A DNA stretch of 22,851 bases from a virus. Positions 13,736 to 21,376 of the stretch are shown in pieces. The position numbers and the translations under genes were made by a program. The stretch is from IMG/VR virus record IMGVR_UViG_3300005253_000083, positions 461 to 23,311 of that record; one strand, given 5' to 3'. Numbering within the stretch: position 1 is the first letter of the stretch; each line of letters begins with the position of its first letter. Below the pieces are notes generated by a model. It made no database searches. It saw only the letters and a list, made by a program, of their open reading frames with translations, and was not told where the DNA came from.

Positions 13736-14458
13736 ATGAGTACACAAACGAAAGAAACCGTCCTCGGTGACGTGGTGAAATGGGAGCAGCCTCACGAGTA
13801 TTGCCGTTCCAACCTGGTCATCAGCCGTAATCTCACTGCTACAGTGGGTTTGGCAGTTGGTGAATGCCTTGAGCCTGACACAGCCGTTGCTCAGATTCAT
13901 ACTACCGCCAATGTCGCTGGTGCCCCCACCGCAGACGGTGGAACCTACAGGCTCGGCTACAAGGGCCAGTGGACTACGGCTCTGGCATGGAATGCTACCC
14001 TGGCAACGGCCAAGACAGCATTCGAGTTACTCAGCACGGTCACAGATACAGTGACCTTCAGTGCGGCCCCTGCCGTTACAGGCACGACTTGCACCTGGGC
14101 AACTGCTGGTCCCAAGGATGAGATCGAAGTTGATTCTCGTCTGTTGCTTGATGGTGTTGTTGTTATGACCATGACTACCGCAGTCAGCACTATCGGTTCG
14201 TTGGTCGCATCCAGGGTCATTATTGCCACCGGAAGTAACGCTACAAGCATTCTACTTGAGAAGGTAACGGTAGCCGAACTGAACGATGGTAATAACATCG
14301 AACGTGCCTGTCTGGTGCGTGGTGCGGCTATTGTTGACAGCGATCAGTTGGCTGTTCTGGCTGCACAAAAGGCTGCTGCTTTGACTGCGTTGATCGCATT
14401 GGGGATACAGTTCCGAACTGAGCCGACAATCTATCAGAGTGGCCCACCGACAGCATAA
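13736..14458 (+). CDS. Head decoration protein with central insertion
   Basis: 240 residues, about twice the ~115-140 usual for lambda D-type or related decoration proteins. The start (VLGDVVKWEQPHEYCRSN) and end (ERACLVRGAAIVDSD ... IALGIQFR) match the head-decoration family, which stabilises the capsid lattice. Between them residues ~58-125 form a Thr/Ala-rich insert (GGTYRLGYKGQWTT, VTDTVTFSAAP, TTCTWATAGP) that looks like a separate beta-domain displayed on the capsid surface. GGAG precedes the ATG; the 48-nt leader is A-rich and shares AACGAAACAA with the capsid leader. Confidence 0.7.
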   Translation: MSTQTKETVLGDVVKWEQPHEYCRSNLVISRNLTATVGLAVGECLEPDTAVAQIHTTANVAGAPTADGGTYRLGYKGQWTTALAWNATLATAKTAFELLSTVTDTVTFSAAPAVTGTTCTWATAGPKDEIEVDSRLLLDGVVVMTMTTAVSTIGSLVASRVIIATGSNATSILLEKVTVAELNDGNNIERACLVRGAAIVDSDQLAVLAAQKAAALTALIALGIQFRTEPTIYQSGPPTA

Positions 14459-14493
14459 CAAACGAAACAATTAACTATTTGAAAGGATAAAAT

Positions 14494-15516
14494 ATGTCAG
14501 TTTTAGATGTCTTCACAGGCAACGCATTCAATGTTACATCATTGACCGATGCCATAAATAAAATCCCCCATAAGCCGGGCAGGATTGGTCAATTGGGCCT
14601 GTTTTCAAACAAGGGCGTGACCAGTCGTTCGGTTATATTGGAGGAACGAGATGGGGTTATACAGTTGCTGGTATCCAAACCTTATGGTGCCCCGGCTGAT
14701 GTCCAAAAACCCCAGGACCGTAGGGCTCGTAACTTCGTCGTTCCCCACTTCCCGTTGGACGATACTGTCCTTGCGGAGGAGGTTCAGGGTATCCGAGCTT
14801 TCGGTAGTCAGTCGGAGACCGAAGGTGTTGCTCAGGTCGTCACTCAAAAGATCGCTTCTATGCGACAATCTCACGAAGTGACTTTAGAGTGGCTTCGGAT
14901 GGGTGCTATTAAGGGCGTAGTGTTCGATGGTGACACCACAACGGTTTTGCATAACCTCTTCAACGAATTTGGGGTTAGCAAACAGGCCGATCAGGATTGG
15001 GATATGCACACCGTTGGTACTGAGCAGGCTCCCAAGTGTACCACCGCGATTCGTTTGATCGAAGAGGCCCTCGGTGCTATGCCTTACGACCATATCCATT
15101 GTCTTATGGGCGATGACGTATGGGATAAGTTTATCGTCAATACCTCTGTCAAGACAGCCTACGAACGTTGGGCCGGTGGACTTGATGGACAGCCTGGGGG
15201 ATTCCTTCGTAGTGATATGCGTCTGGGGTTCTTCTTCGGTGGTATCTATTTCGAGAACTATCGCGGTAAGGTCGGATCGACCAGTTTCGTTGCCGCTACA
15301 GAAGGCCGGGTTTTCCCGGTTGGGGCACCTGGTTTGTTCCAGACCATCAACGCTCCAGCAGATTACATTGAAACCGTGAATACGGTTGGTTTGCCGTTCT
15401 ATGCAAAGCAAGAGCGGATGGCCTTCGATAGGGGTATCAACATCAACACCCAGTCGAACCCGTTAAACATCTGCACTCAGCCTAGAACCCTCATCAGGAT
15501 TTACGGATCGGCTTAA
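14494..15516 (+). CDS. Major capsid protein, lambda gpE-like
   Basis: 340 residues, the usual size of the gpE (Phage_cap_E) family. Typical features: DVFTGNAFNVTSLTDAIN near the start, an FVVPHFPLDD segment (~residues 82-91), AIKGVVFDGD (~147-156), and a C-terminal FYAKQERMAFDRGININTQS region followed by RTLIRIY. It builds the icosahedral shell together with the decoration protein just upstream. AAGGA stands 6 nt before the ATG, behind an A-rich 35-nt leader. Confidence 0.92.
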   Translation: MSVLDVFTGNAFNVTSLTDAINKIPHKPGRIGQLGLFSNKGVTSRSVILEERDGVIQLLVSKPYGAPADVQKPQDRRARNFVVPHFPLDDTVLAEEVQGIRAFGSQSETEGVAQVVTQKIASMRQSHEVTLEWLRMGAIKGVVFDGDTTTVLHNLFNEFGVSKQADQDWDMHTVGTEQAPKCTTAIRLIEEALGAMPYDHIHCLMGDDVWDKFIVNTSVKTAYERWAGGLDGQPGGFLRSDMRLGFFFGGIYFENYRGKVGSTSFVAATEGRVFPVGAPGLFQTINAPADYIETVNTVGLPFYAKQERMAFDRGININTQSNPLNICTQPRTLIRIYGSA

Positions 15517-15518
15517 CC

Positions 15519-15899
15519 ATGAGTGGTTACACTATTATTGTTGGTGACAGTGAAATAACGGCTACGTCCAGCACTCCGGGCGTAGCCGTTTATAACCTCA
15601 CAGTGGATGTAGTCCGGGCCGCAAAGACTGTTACATCACGCGGCCAGACTGAGGTGTTGACAACCGTGGTTACTGCTATGCAGGGTGACATCGTATGGCT
15701 TAAAGGTAAAGAGGCCCTTAAATTCAACAAAGAGACACACATGTTGGATGGTGTTCTCCATTGCCGGGTGCCTGCGGGTGTTACTATTGTTGAGTCTGAT
15801 CGGATCGTGTATAATGGTGACACCTATCAGATCGTTGATGTCGAGGATGTCCGAAATCTTGGGGTATTGTTAAAGATCACGATCAAGAAAGATAGTTGA
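15519..15899 (+). CDS. Head-tail connector / head completion protein (126 aa)
   Basis: The ATG lies 2 nt after the capsid stop without a strong ribosome site, implying coupling. The C-terminal half (ITESDRIVYNGDTYQIVDVED-type pattern, seen as VESDRIVYNGDTYQIVDVED) is the small beta-barrel signature of SPP1 gp16/HK97 gp7-type stopper proteins that close the capsid after packaging. The first ~75 residues are a beta-rich domain. Position directly after the capsid and before an HK97 gp10-like gene supports the neck role. Confidence 0.65.
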   Translation: MSGYTIIVGDSEITATSSTPGVAVYNLTVDVVRAAKTVTSRGQTEVLTTVVTAMQGDIVWLKGKEALKFNKETHMLDGVLHCRVPAGVTIVESDRIVYNGDTYQIVDVEDVRNLGVLLKITIKKDS

Positions 15900-16207
15900 T
15901 GGTAAAGATCACAAACAACTCAGACGCCTTACAGAAAGCCGTGATAGAGCGTGCCGAGAGTATCTTGACCTCAGCAGTAATCCTGGTGAAGAGTTCGGCC
16001 CGTCTGCTGGTGCCTGTAGATACTGGTGATTTGCTAAACTCCATCGACACCAAGCAGGGGGGCCTAACTGCAAAAGTAGGTTCGGATATTCACTACGCCG
16101 CGTATGTGGAAGCTGGGACACCTAAAATGGCTGCACAGCCTTACCTCCGCCCCGCGTTGATGGAAAACATTGGTAATATCAAACGGCTTATCAGGAAACT
16201 CTTATGA
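15899..16207 (+). CDS. Neck protein, HK97 gp10-like (102 aa)
   Basis: The start at ATG 15899 (overlapping the previous stop, TGATG) is preferred over the TTG at 15896. The segment LLVPVDTGDLLNSID followed by KVGSDIHYAAYVEAGT and QPYLRPAL is the hallmark of the HK97 gp10 family: 'P-x-D-T-G-x-L' then 'Y-A-x-Y-x-E-x-G-T', then 'P-F/Y-L-x-P-A'. These proteins sit at the head-tail joint. The next gene starts with an ATGA overlap. Confidence 0.88.
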   Translation: MVKITNNSDALQKAVIERAESILTSAVILVKSSARLLVPVDTGDLLNSIDTKQGGLTAKVGSDIHYAAYVEAGTPKMAAQPYLRPALMENIGNIKRLIRKLL

Positions 16208-16578
16208 ACGTGTTATTTGATGCCATATTCACAAGGTGGACTGCTACAATGGCGGGTAGAACTCTGTATAACACCGAGGGCGATGATGAAGCCGTGTTTC
16301 CTTACGCCACCGTGTCGATTGTTGGGGGTGTAGCAGATTGGACGTTCACTGAAGACTTTGAGGATGTGTTGATACAGTTCAACCTGTTCTCTGAGACTCC
16401 GGCCTGTACAGAAGTGGGTGCCGCCTTTACGGCATTGAAGGTAGCGTTTGATAAACACGATCTGACTATTGTGGGATACGAGACCGTGAGTTTTGAACGA
16501 GGTAATGCCAACCTCATTCGTGTAGACAAAAAGTGGCAGTATATTGTTACGTACATGATTAACATTCAGAAAGATTAA
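16204..16578 (+). CDS. Tail terminator-like protein, gp17/DUF3168-type (124 aa)
   Basis: Its ATGA overlaps the gp10-like stop. The protein has an early helix (LFDAIFTRWTAT), a 'FPYATVSIVGG' strand, a WTFTEDFEDVLIQFNLFS core, a helix with 'TALKVAFD', and ends in WQYIVTYMINIQ, the layout of small alpha/beta tail terminators that cap the tail tube. Position between gp10-like and tail-tube genes is canonical. The match is by pattern and order. Confidence 0.7.
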   Translation: MNVLFDAIFTRWTATMAGRTLYNTEGDDEAVFPYATVSIVGGVADWTFTEDFEDVLIQFNLFSETPACTEVGAAFTALKVAFDKHDLTIVGYETVSFERGNANLIRVDKKWQYIVTYMINIQKD

Positions 16579-16590
16579 GGAGTTTTTATT

Positions 16591-17322
16591 ATGGCAGTTC
16601 CAAAAGCAGGTTATTTAGCCGCCGCATACTACGGGGCAATCAAGATTTCCGGGATAGGAACCTGGACATTTAGCGGGGAGACCCGCAATATGGGGGACAT
16701 TGACGAGTTCCTTGACCCTATTGTCAAACAGGTTCCATTGCAGATTGTTGGGGGTGATGTCAATGTTACCGGCCATTACAAGTTGGACACAGACGCCGGG
16801 CAGAAGGCTCTCAAGACTGCCTTCGATGCAGCTACAGAGATCACTGATTTGAAGCTGTACACTGATTTTGCCAACAGCATTTATATGACTCCGAAAGCCG
16901 GGAGTCATGTCATAGTGACAAATGTAAACAACGTCGGCGTTGATAAAGCTGGTGTTGGCACCTATACTGCTACATTCCATGTCAATGGGGAACTGGAGCA
17001 GATCGGTAGTACTACGGCTGTCGCTGTTGCCACTCTTGGAGAAGTTGATATTGCTGCAACTACTGTCACAATGTGGGGAGAATTGCTCCATCGTGGCGGG
17101 GAAGCCGGTGCTCTCGACTGTTACTTCGAGTATGGCGAGACTGAGAGTTTCGGTACTGACAGTAAGGTTGACGAAACAGTCTTCACTACGCCGAATGTGG
17201 GCACGTATGATGTGGAAGAGACTCTCTTGACCACAGCAACGCTCTATTACTACCGTGCAGTCTGTGAACTCCCCGACACCAGTAAAGTTTATGGTGTTAC
17301 GAAGAGTTTCACGACTCTGTAA
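16591..17322 (+). CDS. Major tail (tube) protein with C-terminal Ig/FN3-like domain
   Basis: 243 residues behind AAGGAG. Residues ~1-150 are the tube domain (YYGAIKISGIGTWTFSGET, FLDPIVKQVPLQIVGGDVNV, GVGTYTATFHVNGELEQIG). Residues ~152-243 form a separate beta-sandwich (GEVDIAATTVTMWGELLH, CYFEYGETESFGTD, TLYYYRAVCELPD, YGVTKSFTTL) with the tyrosine-rich 'YYRAV' strand typical of fibronectin-III-like domains. Such C-terminal domains decorate the outside of tail tubes. It should be the most abundant tail protein. Confidence 0.85.
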   Translation: MAVPKAGYLAAAYYGAIKISGIGTWTFSGETRNMGDIDEFLDPIVKQVPLQIVGGDVNVTGHYKLDTDAGQKALKTAFDAATEITDLKLYTDFANSIYMTPKAGSHVIVTNVNNVGVDKAGVGTYTATFHVNGELEQIGSTTAVAVATLGEVDIAATTVTMWGELLHRGGEAGALDCYFEYGETESFGTDSKVDETVFTTPNVGTYDVEETLLTTATLYYYRAVCELPDTSKVYGVTKSFTTL

Positions 17323-17338
17323 CCATGAGACAATGACA

Positions 17339-17368
17339 ACCCCTGCCGGAAAATGGTTCGGTAGGGGT
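17339..17368 (+). promoter_or_regulatory. GC-rich hairpin between tail tube and chaperone genes
   Basis: ACCCCTGCCG at 17339-17348 pairs with CGGTAGGGGT at 17359-17368 (one G-T) around a 10-nt loop. No U-tract follows, so it is more likely a partial terminator, RNA processing site or 3'-end protector that lets the tail-tube message exceed the chaperone message. Confidence 0.6.
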
Positions 17369-17390
17369 ATAACATTCAAGGAGATTCGAC

Positions 17391-17816
17391 ATGATTAGTT
17401 TTGAAAACAAAAATGAAGGCACCTGGTTTTATGCTGTCAAGGATGATAAGGAGTCTGGTGGTATCTGTTTACGAGTCTTGTCTATTGAACAGTACCTCAG
17501 TATTGAGAAGATAACGACCAAGGTCAAAAAGAAGGTCAAAAAGGGCGTGGCTTATGATGAGATCACGACTGATGAAACTCTTGCCAGTAAGCTGCGTTGG
17601 CGTGATTGTATTGTTGACTGGAATAATCTTCAACTCAATGGCGTGGAGGTTCCCTGTGACAACGCCAATAAGGTTGAAATGTGTAAGAGTATGGAGTTCC
17701 TGAGTTGGGTAGCTGATTGCCTGGAAGAACTCACTGAAAAGACCTCTGCTCTGGATGAGGCTCGACTGGGAAACTCAAAAGGTTTATCAAATGGAAGTGT
17801 GGAACCGACAAAGTAA
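17391..17816 (+). CDS. Tail assembly chaperone, gpG-like (0-frame product, 141 aa)
   Basis: Ribosome site AAGGAG stands before the ATG. The protein is helical and basic in the middle (TTKVKKKVKKG) with a C-terminal helix WVADCLEELTEK. Its position between tail tube and tape measure is where lambda G and GT are encoded; these chaperones coat the tape measure while the tube assembles. Near its end lies a canonical slippery heptamer that produces the longer G-T form. Most ribosomes should end at 17814-17816. Confidence 0.8.
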   Translation: MISFENKNEGTWFYAVKDDKESGGICLRVLSIEQYLSIEKITTKVKKKVKKGVAYDEITTDETLASKLRWRDCIVDWNNLQLNGVEVPCDNANKVEMCKSMEFLSWVADCLEELTEKTSALDEARLGNSKGLSNGSVEPTK

Positions 17817-18082
17817 ATTGTGAAACCTGTATCTCGTGTCAACCTATTGGGGTAGACCCTCCTTGCAAGGAATGTCATGTCGAACTTGACACAGAGAATT
17901 ATACAACATGGAGGTTGTACTCTCTGTGCCGGGGACAGGTGTTGCGGACCGGAATGGACGGCACAATTGTCGGCCTGGACTGTAAAGCTGTGATCGAGAT
18001 ATTGAAGTTGTATGGAGAGTATAATACAAAGATGTTTGAAGAGATTTTGTTCTGTTGGTCTATTGAACAGGGAGATGAGTAA
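17391..18082 (+). CDS. G-T fusion made by -1 ribosomal frameshift (230 aa)
   Basis: After codon AAC at 17772-17774 a -1 slip reads CTC at 17774 and continues to TAA at 18080-18082, adding 102 residues to the first 128 of G. The T part starts LKRFIKWKCGTDKVNCETC and is open only in the -1 frame; it has no start of its own with a ribosome site. Its second half (NYTTWRLYSLCRGQ, IVGLDCKAVIEILKLYG, MFEEILFCWSIE) resembles small DUF1799-type tail proteins found at this site. Its first half has Cys at fusion residues 137, 144, 147, 150, 159 and 162 (CETCISC, CKEC), a likely zinc site. The stop overlaps the tape-measure ATG. Confidence 0.8.
17768..17774 (+). promoter_or_regulatory. -1 frameshift slippery site GGGAAAC
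   Basis: G-GGA-AAC in the G reading frame is an X-XXY-YYZ heptamer; lambda uses the near-identical GGGAAAG for G/GT. Slipping pairs the tRNAs with GGG and AAA. It is 40 nt before the 0-frame stop, and the -1 frame is open on to 18082. Confidence 0.88.
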
Positions 18083-20586
18083 TGGCCCTTAATTTTATGA
18101 CGGCAGAGGTCACGATCAAGATGACCTTGGTTGAGAAGGATCGAATACGGGTTGAAAAACTTGCTCTAAAATCTGTCAAAAAGATCGAGGTCGCTGAGAA
18201 ACAAGCCTATGCCCACAGGGACCGCAACAGGAAGATTTTCGATATGGCTCATGGGCGAGCCATCGAAGACAACAAGAACCGGGCAATCAAGGCTGCGAAG
18301 GCTTCAGCTAAGGCGACAATGCTTGCCCATAAGCGGATGGTCGCTGCAATCAAACGCAACTACAAGAGTATGACCCGTATTGTTACAGGGGCTTTCAAGG
18401 TGATGAGCCGGGCCGCACATAGTGCATTCAGGACTGTCACCCGTGTTGCAAAATTAGCTGCTGCTGCCATTGTCGCAGTCGGTGTCGCGTCTATCAAGAT
18501 GGCTATGGATGCTGAAGAAAGCGAAAACCTATTTGAGGTCTCAATGGGTAATATGGCTGCTGCAACCCGAGCGTGGTCTGATGATATGTCAGACGCTTTG
18601 GGTTTGAACGCATTTGAAGTTAGGAAGACCGTGGGTACTTTCAATGTCATGTTCACTTCAATGGGTCTTAATGCCAAAGGTGCCCGTGACATGGCTCAAG
18701 GGCTGACTACGCTGACGCAGGATATGGCGTCGTTCTTCAACCTTAAACCTGCGGAGGCTTTCCAGAAATTACAGGCCGGTATCACCGGGGAATCAGAGCC
18801 TTTGAAGCGGTTGGGTATTCTGGTCAACGAAACGACCACTAAAATGTTTGCCCTGAAAAACGGTATCGGTGATGCCACGGGCAAGCTAACGGAGCAGGAG
18901 AAAGTTCTGGCCCGGTATGGTCTAATTATGCAGCAAACCACAATGGCCCAGGGTGATATGGCCCGGACGCTCGATTCCACTACTAACGTGTTCAGGTCAC
19001 TGTGGAGTCGTATTCAGGAAGTCGCTATCGGTATTGGTAACAAACTACTCCCAGCTGTGACTAAAGTTGCTATTAAGATGCGGGATTGGTTGAAAGATAA
19101 TCAGGAGGAAATAGAGGAGTGGTCTAAAACCATAATTGACAAGATTGAATTTGTTATCGAGAAGATGGGTGACTTGTGGGCAGTGTTTCGGGATGAAGGG
19201 TTCAGGGAGGGGTTTGGTGTCATAAAGAAGGAACTGTTGTTGCTCGTCACACCCCTTATTGATACATTTATGATCTTGGGTATACAGGCTGCTAAATCCT
19301 TCTGGGATGGTTTTATTAATCGGATTGATTTCTTCGGTAAGAATCGTGTAAACATAAAGGCTAAGTATAAGGCGTTGGGTGGGGAAGGACAAATTCTTGG
19401 TGGCGGCATGGTAGCCCCAGTATGGGTGCCAAAAGATGAAGTTCTTTGGGAAAAAGCAGCCCTACAAGTTACCAGCGAAAGAGTCAGAGAGCTAACTAAA
19501 GAAGCCAGCGTACTAGAACTAATAACTATGGCGTGGAAGGGTATAGGAACCGCTATGGCAAAAGCTATTCCTAACGACACGAGTTTGTTTCTAAGAAAAC
19601 CCGATCCTGTTCATGCTTTTATTGGTGGACCTACTGTAAGTCCTAGACAGGGGCAAGAGAATCAACGTCTTGCAGATCAACTTGTTAAACAAAAAAGTAT
19701 GATGGATACTCATCTTGAAAATATGCAACGTTCAATAATGGCTGGTGAAGGAGATACACTTGCAGCTATGGAGTTTAGGCATGTTGAAGAAGCAAAATTT
19801 GCCGAAGAGTCGTTAGAATTAGCAAAGAAACTTGTGATAGACCAAAAGGCTCTTGCAAAGAACCATATCAATTTTGTGAGACAACAAAATTGGTTGACAC
19901 TTGAAGAAAAGATTTCCGCTATTGATAATGAGATGGCCCGAAAACGAGAGGCGTGGAGTGAAGAATCTGATGCTATGGAAGCCCTGAATGATGAACGTCA
20001 GAGTTATATGGATTTAAGAATCTCTGGTTGGGAAGCTCTGCGTAGAACGGTCAGTACCTATTTCAACGATGCAATGAACTGGGGTAAAAACCTTGGAGAT
20101 GTCTTGACCAGTTCGTTTGACCGGGCTGCTGATTCATTCGCTGATATGCTCATGCAGCAAAAGGTTGATTGGAAAGCCTTCGGTGCGATGTTCATCAAAG
20201 AGCTTCTGTCAATGATAATGAAACTGTACATTGCGGTCGCCTTGAAATCTATTCTCGGTGGGGTAGGTGGGAGTGCATCACAAGCCGGGAACGTCGGTAT
20301 TTCTGGTTCTTCCTTCGCTAATCCGCAAGCAGTGTTCGGTGCCCCAGCACTCTCTACAGGCTTCGCATCGGGTGGGCACGTATTGGAAACAGGCATTGCC
20401 AAGGTACACAAGGGGGAAAACATCCTCCCGGAAGGTAGTGGTGGCACAACAGTGAACGTAATTAACAATGCCCAAGTCTCCGTGGATGTTGAAGAAAATC
20501 CAGATGAAAGAACTGTCAACGTAGTCATCAATGCTTTAACGGGTGATGGACCACTTAGAAGAGCAGTGAATTCAGTGAGAGGTTAA
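18082..20586 (+). CDS. Tape measure protein
   Basis: 834 residues; at roughly 1.5 Angstrom per residue a tail near 125 nm is expected. The N-terminal ~110 residues are Lys/Arg/Ala-rich helix (DRIRVEKLALKSVKK, KAAKASAKATMLAHK). A hydrophobic stretch follows (~125-145, AAAAIVAVGVASIKMAM), then the conserved TMP region with MGLNAKGARDMAQGLTTLTQ, FFNLKPAEAFQKLQAGITGE and LARYGLIMQQT. Further hydrophobic segments occur near residues 388-402 and 713-735. The C-terminus (GFASGGHVLETGIAKVHKGE, NVINNAQ) is typical of lambda H-like proteins. DNA from roughly 19430 to 19930 is more A-rich in codon choice than its flanks, suggesting a swapped segment. Confidence 0.92.
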   Translation: MALNFMTAEVTIKMTLVEKDRIRVEKLALKSVKKIEVAEKQAYAHRDRNRKIFDMAHGRAIEDNKNRAIKAAKASAKATMLAHKRMVAAIKRNYKSMTRIVTGAFKVMSRAAHSAFRTVTRVAKLAAAAIVAVGVASIKMAMDAEESENLFEVSMGNMAAATRAWSDDMSDALGLNAFEVRKTVGTFNVMFTSMGLNAKGARDMAQGLTTLTQDMASFFNLKPAEAFQKLQAGITGESEPLKRLGILVNETTTKMFALKNGIGDATGKLTEQEKVLARYGLIMQQTTMAQGDMARTLDSTTNVFRSLWSRIQEVAIGIGNKLLPAVTKVAIKMRDWLKDNQEEIEEWSKTIIDKIEFVIEKMGDLWAVFRDEGFREGFGVIKKELLLLVTPLIDTFMILGIQAAKSFWDGFINRIDFFGKNRVNIKAKYKALGGEGQILGGGMVAPVWVPKDEVLWEKAALQVTSERVRELTKEASVLELITMAWKGIGTAMAKAIPNDTSLFLRKPDPVHAFIGGPTVSPRQGQENQRLADQLVKQKSMMDTHLENMQRSIMAGEGDTLAAMEFRHVEEAKFAEESLELAKKLVIDQKALAKNHINFVRQQNWLTLEEKISAIDNEMARKREAWSEESDAMEALNDERQSYMDLRISGWEALRRTVSTYFNDAMNWGKNLGDVLTSSFDRAADSFADMLMQQKVDWKAFGAMFIKELLSMIMKLYIAVALKSILGGVGGSASQAGNVGISGSSFANPQAVFGAPALSTGFASGGHVLETGIAKVHKGENILPEGSGGTTVNVINNAQVSVDVEENPDERTVNVVINALTGDGPLRRAVNSVRG

Positions 20587-20587
20587 C

Positions 20588-20950
20588 ATGGCCACTTTCC
20601 CGACACTTACACGTAAGGGTAGTAAATCCGGTTGGTTGCAGACTCCCAACAAAAATGCGGTCAAGGTGGCAAGTGCGGCGTCTGGTCTGCCAGTGGTCAA
20701 CAAACTGTTTACATTTGACGGACCAACCTGGAAGTATGTTTTGAAATTAGTAACCTCCACAGATAAAGACACCCTAGAGACATTTTATGGGAACAATAAG
20801 GACGTGCCTTTTGACTGGCTTAATCCACAGGACAGCAACACGTATGAAGTTATCTTTGCTTCTCCGCCCCGATACACCTGCGGAGGTTCTGACGGTACAA
20901 ATTTCTATTGGAACATCACGTTAGTGATTACACAATATAGTCCTCTTTAA
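20588..20950 (+). CDS. Minor tail protein, lambda gpM-like (120 aa)
   Basis: Starts 1 nt after the tape-measure stop. The pattern FPTLTRKGSKSGW, WKYVLKLVTSTDKDTLETFY, VPFDWLNPQDSNTYEVIF and FYWNITLVIT follows lambda gpM, which with L and others forms the distal tail end. About 110 residues is normal for gpM. Order H-M matches lambda; however the next genes here are fibre-like rather than L. Confidence 0.75.
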   Translation: MATFPTLTRKGSKSGWLQTPNKNAVKVASAASGLPVVNKLFTFDGPTWKYVLKLVTSTDKDTLETFYGNNKDVPFDWLNPQDSNTYEVIFASPPRYTCGGSDGTNFYWNITLVITQYSPL

Positions 20951-20960
20951 GGAATGAATC

Positions 20961-21362
20961 ATGGCTTCAAATTTAGCATTGTATGCAGAGAACAAAACTC
21001 TTGAACTGTTGGTTGGTAAAACTGCCTTCGCCACACCTACCACTTATATTGGCTTGTTCACCGTAATACCCGATGAAGATGGTGCAGGTGGGACAGAGGC
21101 TTCTCTCGGCAACTATGCACGCATTATAACTGCTGGGGCTGATTGGGAAGCTGCTGCTGCTGGAGCGATCCAGAATGGAAACGACCTTACCTTTGCCGAG
21201 GCAACGGGTGCCGCATGGGGCCTGATCGTAGGTATTGGTATTTGGGATGCTATTAGTGGTGGCAATATGATCTTCTGGATGCCCCTGGATAGCAACAAAC
21301 AGGTCGATGTCGGTGATACGTTTAGACTTGAAGCCGGTGAGATAGACATAACTGCTGCATAA
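20961..21362 (+). CDS. Fibre-associated structural protein, gp80-like family (133 aa)
   Basis: Residues ~10-35 (LELLVGKTAFATPTTYIGLF) and the rest (YARI, NGNDLTFAEATGAAWG, GIGIWDAISGGNMIFW, VDVGDTFRLEAGE) match a small beta-rich phage protein family found beside tail-fibre genes, with the characteristic 'F-x-x-A-T-G-x-x-W-G-x-I-x-x-x-G-I-x-D' line. It probably adopts a jelly-roll-like structural fold. The next fibre gene follows 14 nt later with its own GGAG. Role at the tail tip is inferred from context. Confidence 0.65.
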   Translation: MASNLALYAENKTLELLVGKTAFATPTTYIGLFTVIPDEDGAGGTEASLGNYARIITAGADWEAAAAGAIQNGNDLTFAEATGAAWGLIVGIGIWDAISGGNMIFWMPLDSNKQVDVGDTFRLEAGEIDITAA

Positions 21363-21376
21363 GAACGGAGAATAAT

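Noticed and set aside
14884-15411. Antisense ORF (175 aa) within the capsid gene
   Set aside because: Shadow of the strongly biased gpE-like coding frame; composition is not protein-like.
16615-17379. Long antisense ORF (254 aa) opposite the tail tube gene
   Set aside because: It is slightly longer than the real gene but has no recognisable family or ribosome site and would be the only - strand gene. The + strand protein has clear tail-tube and Ig-like features.
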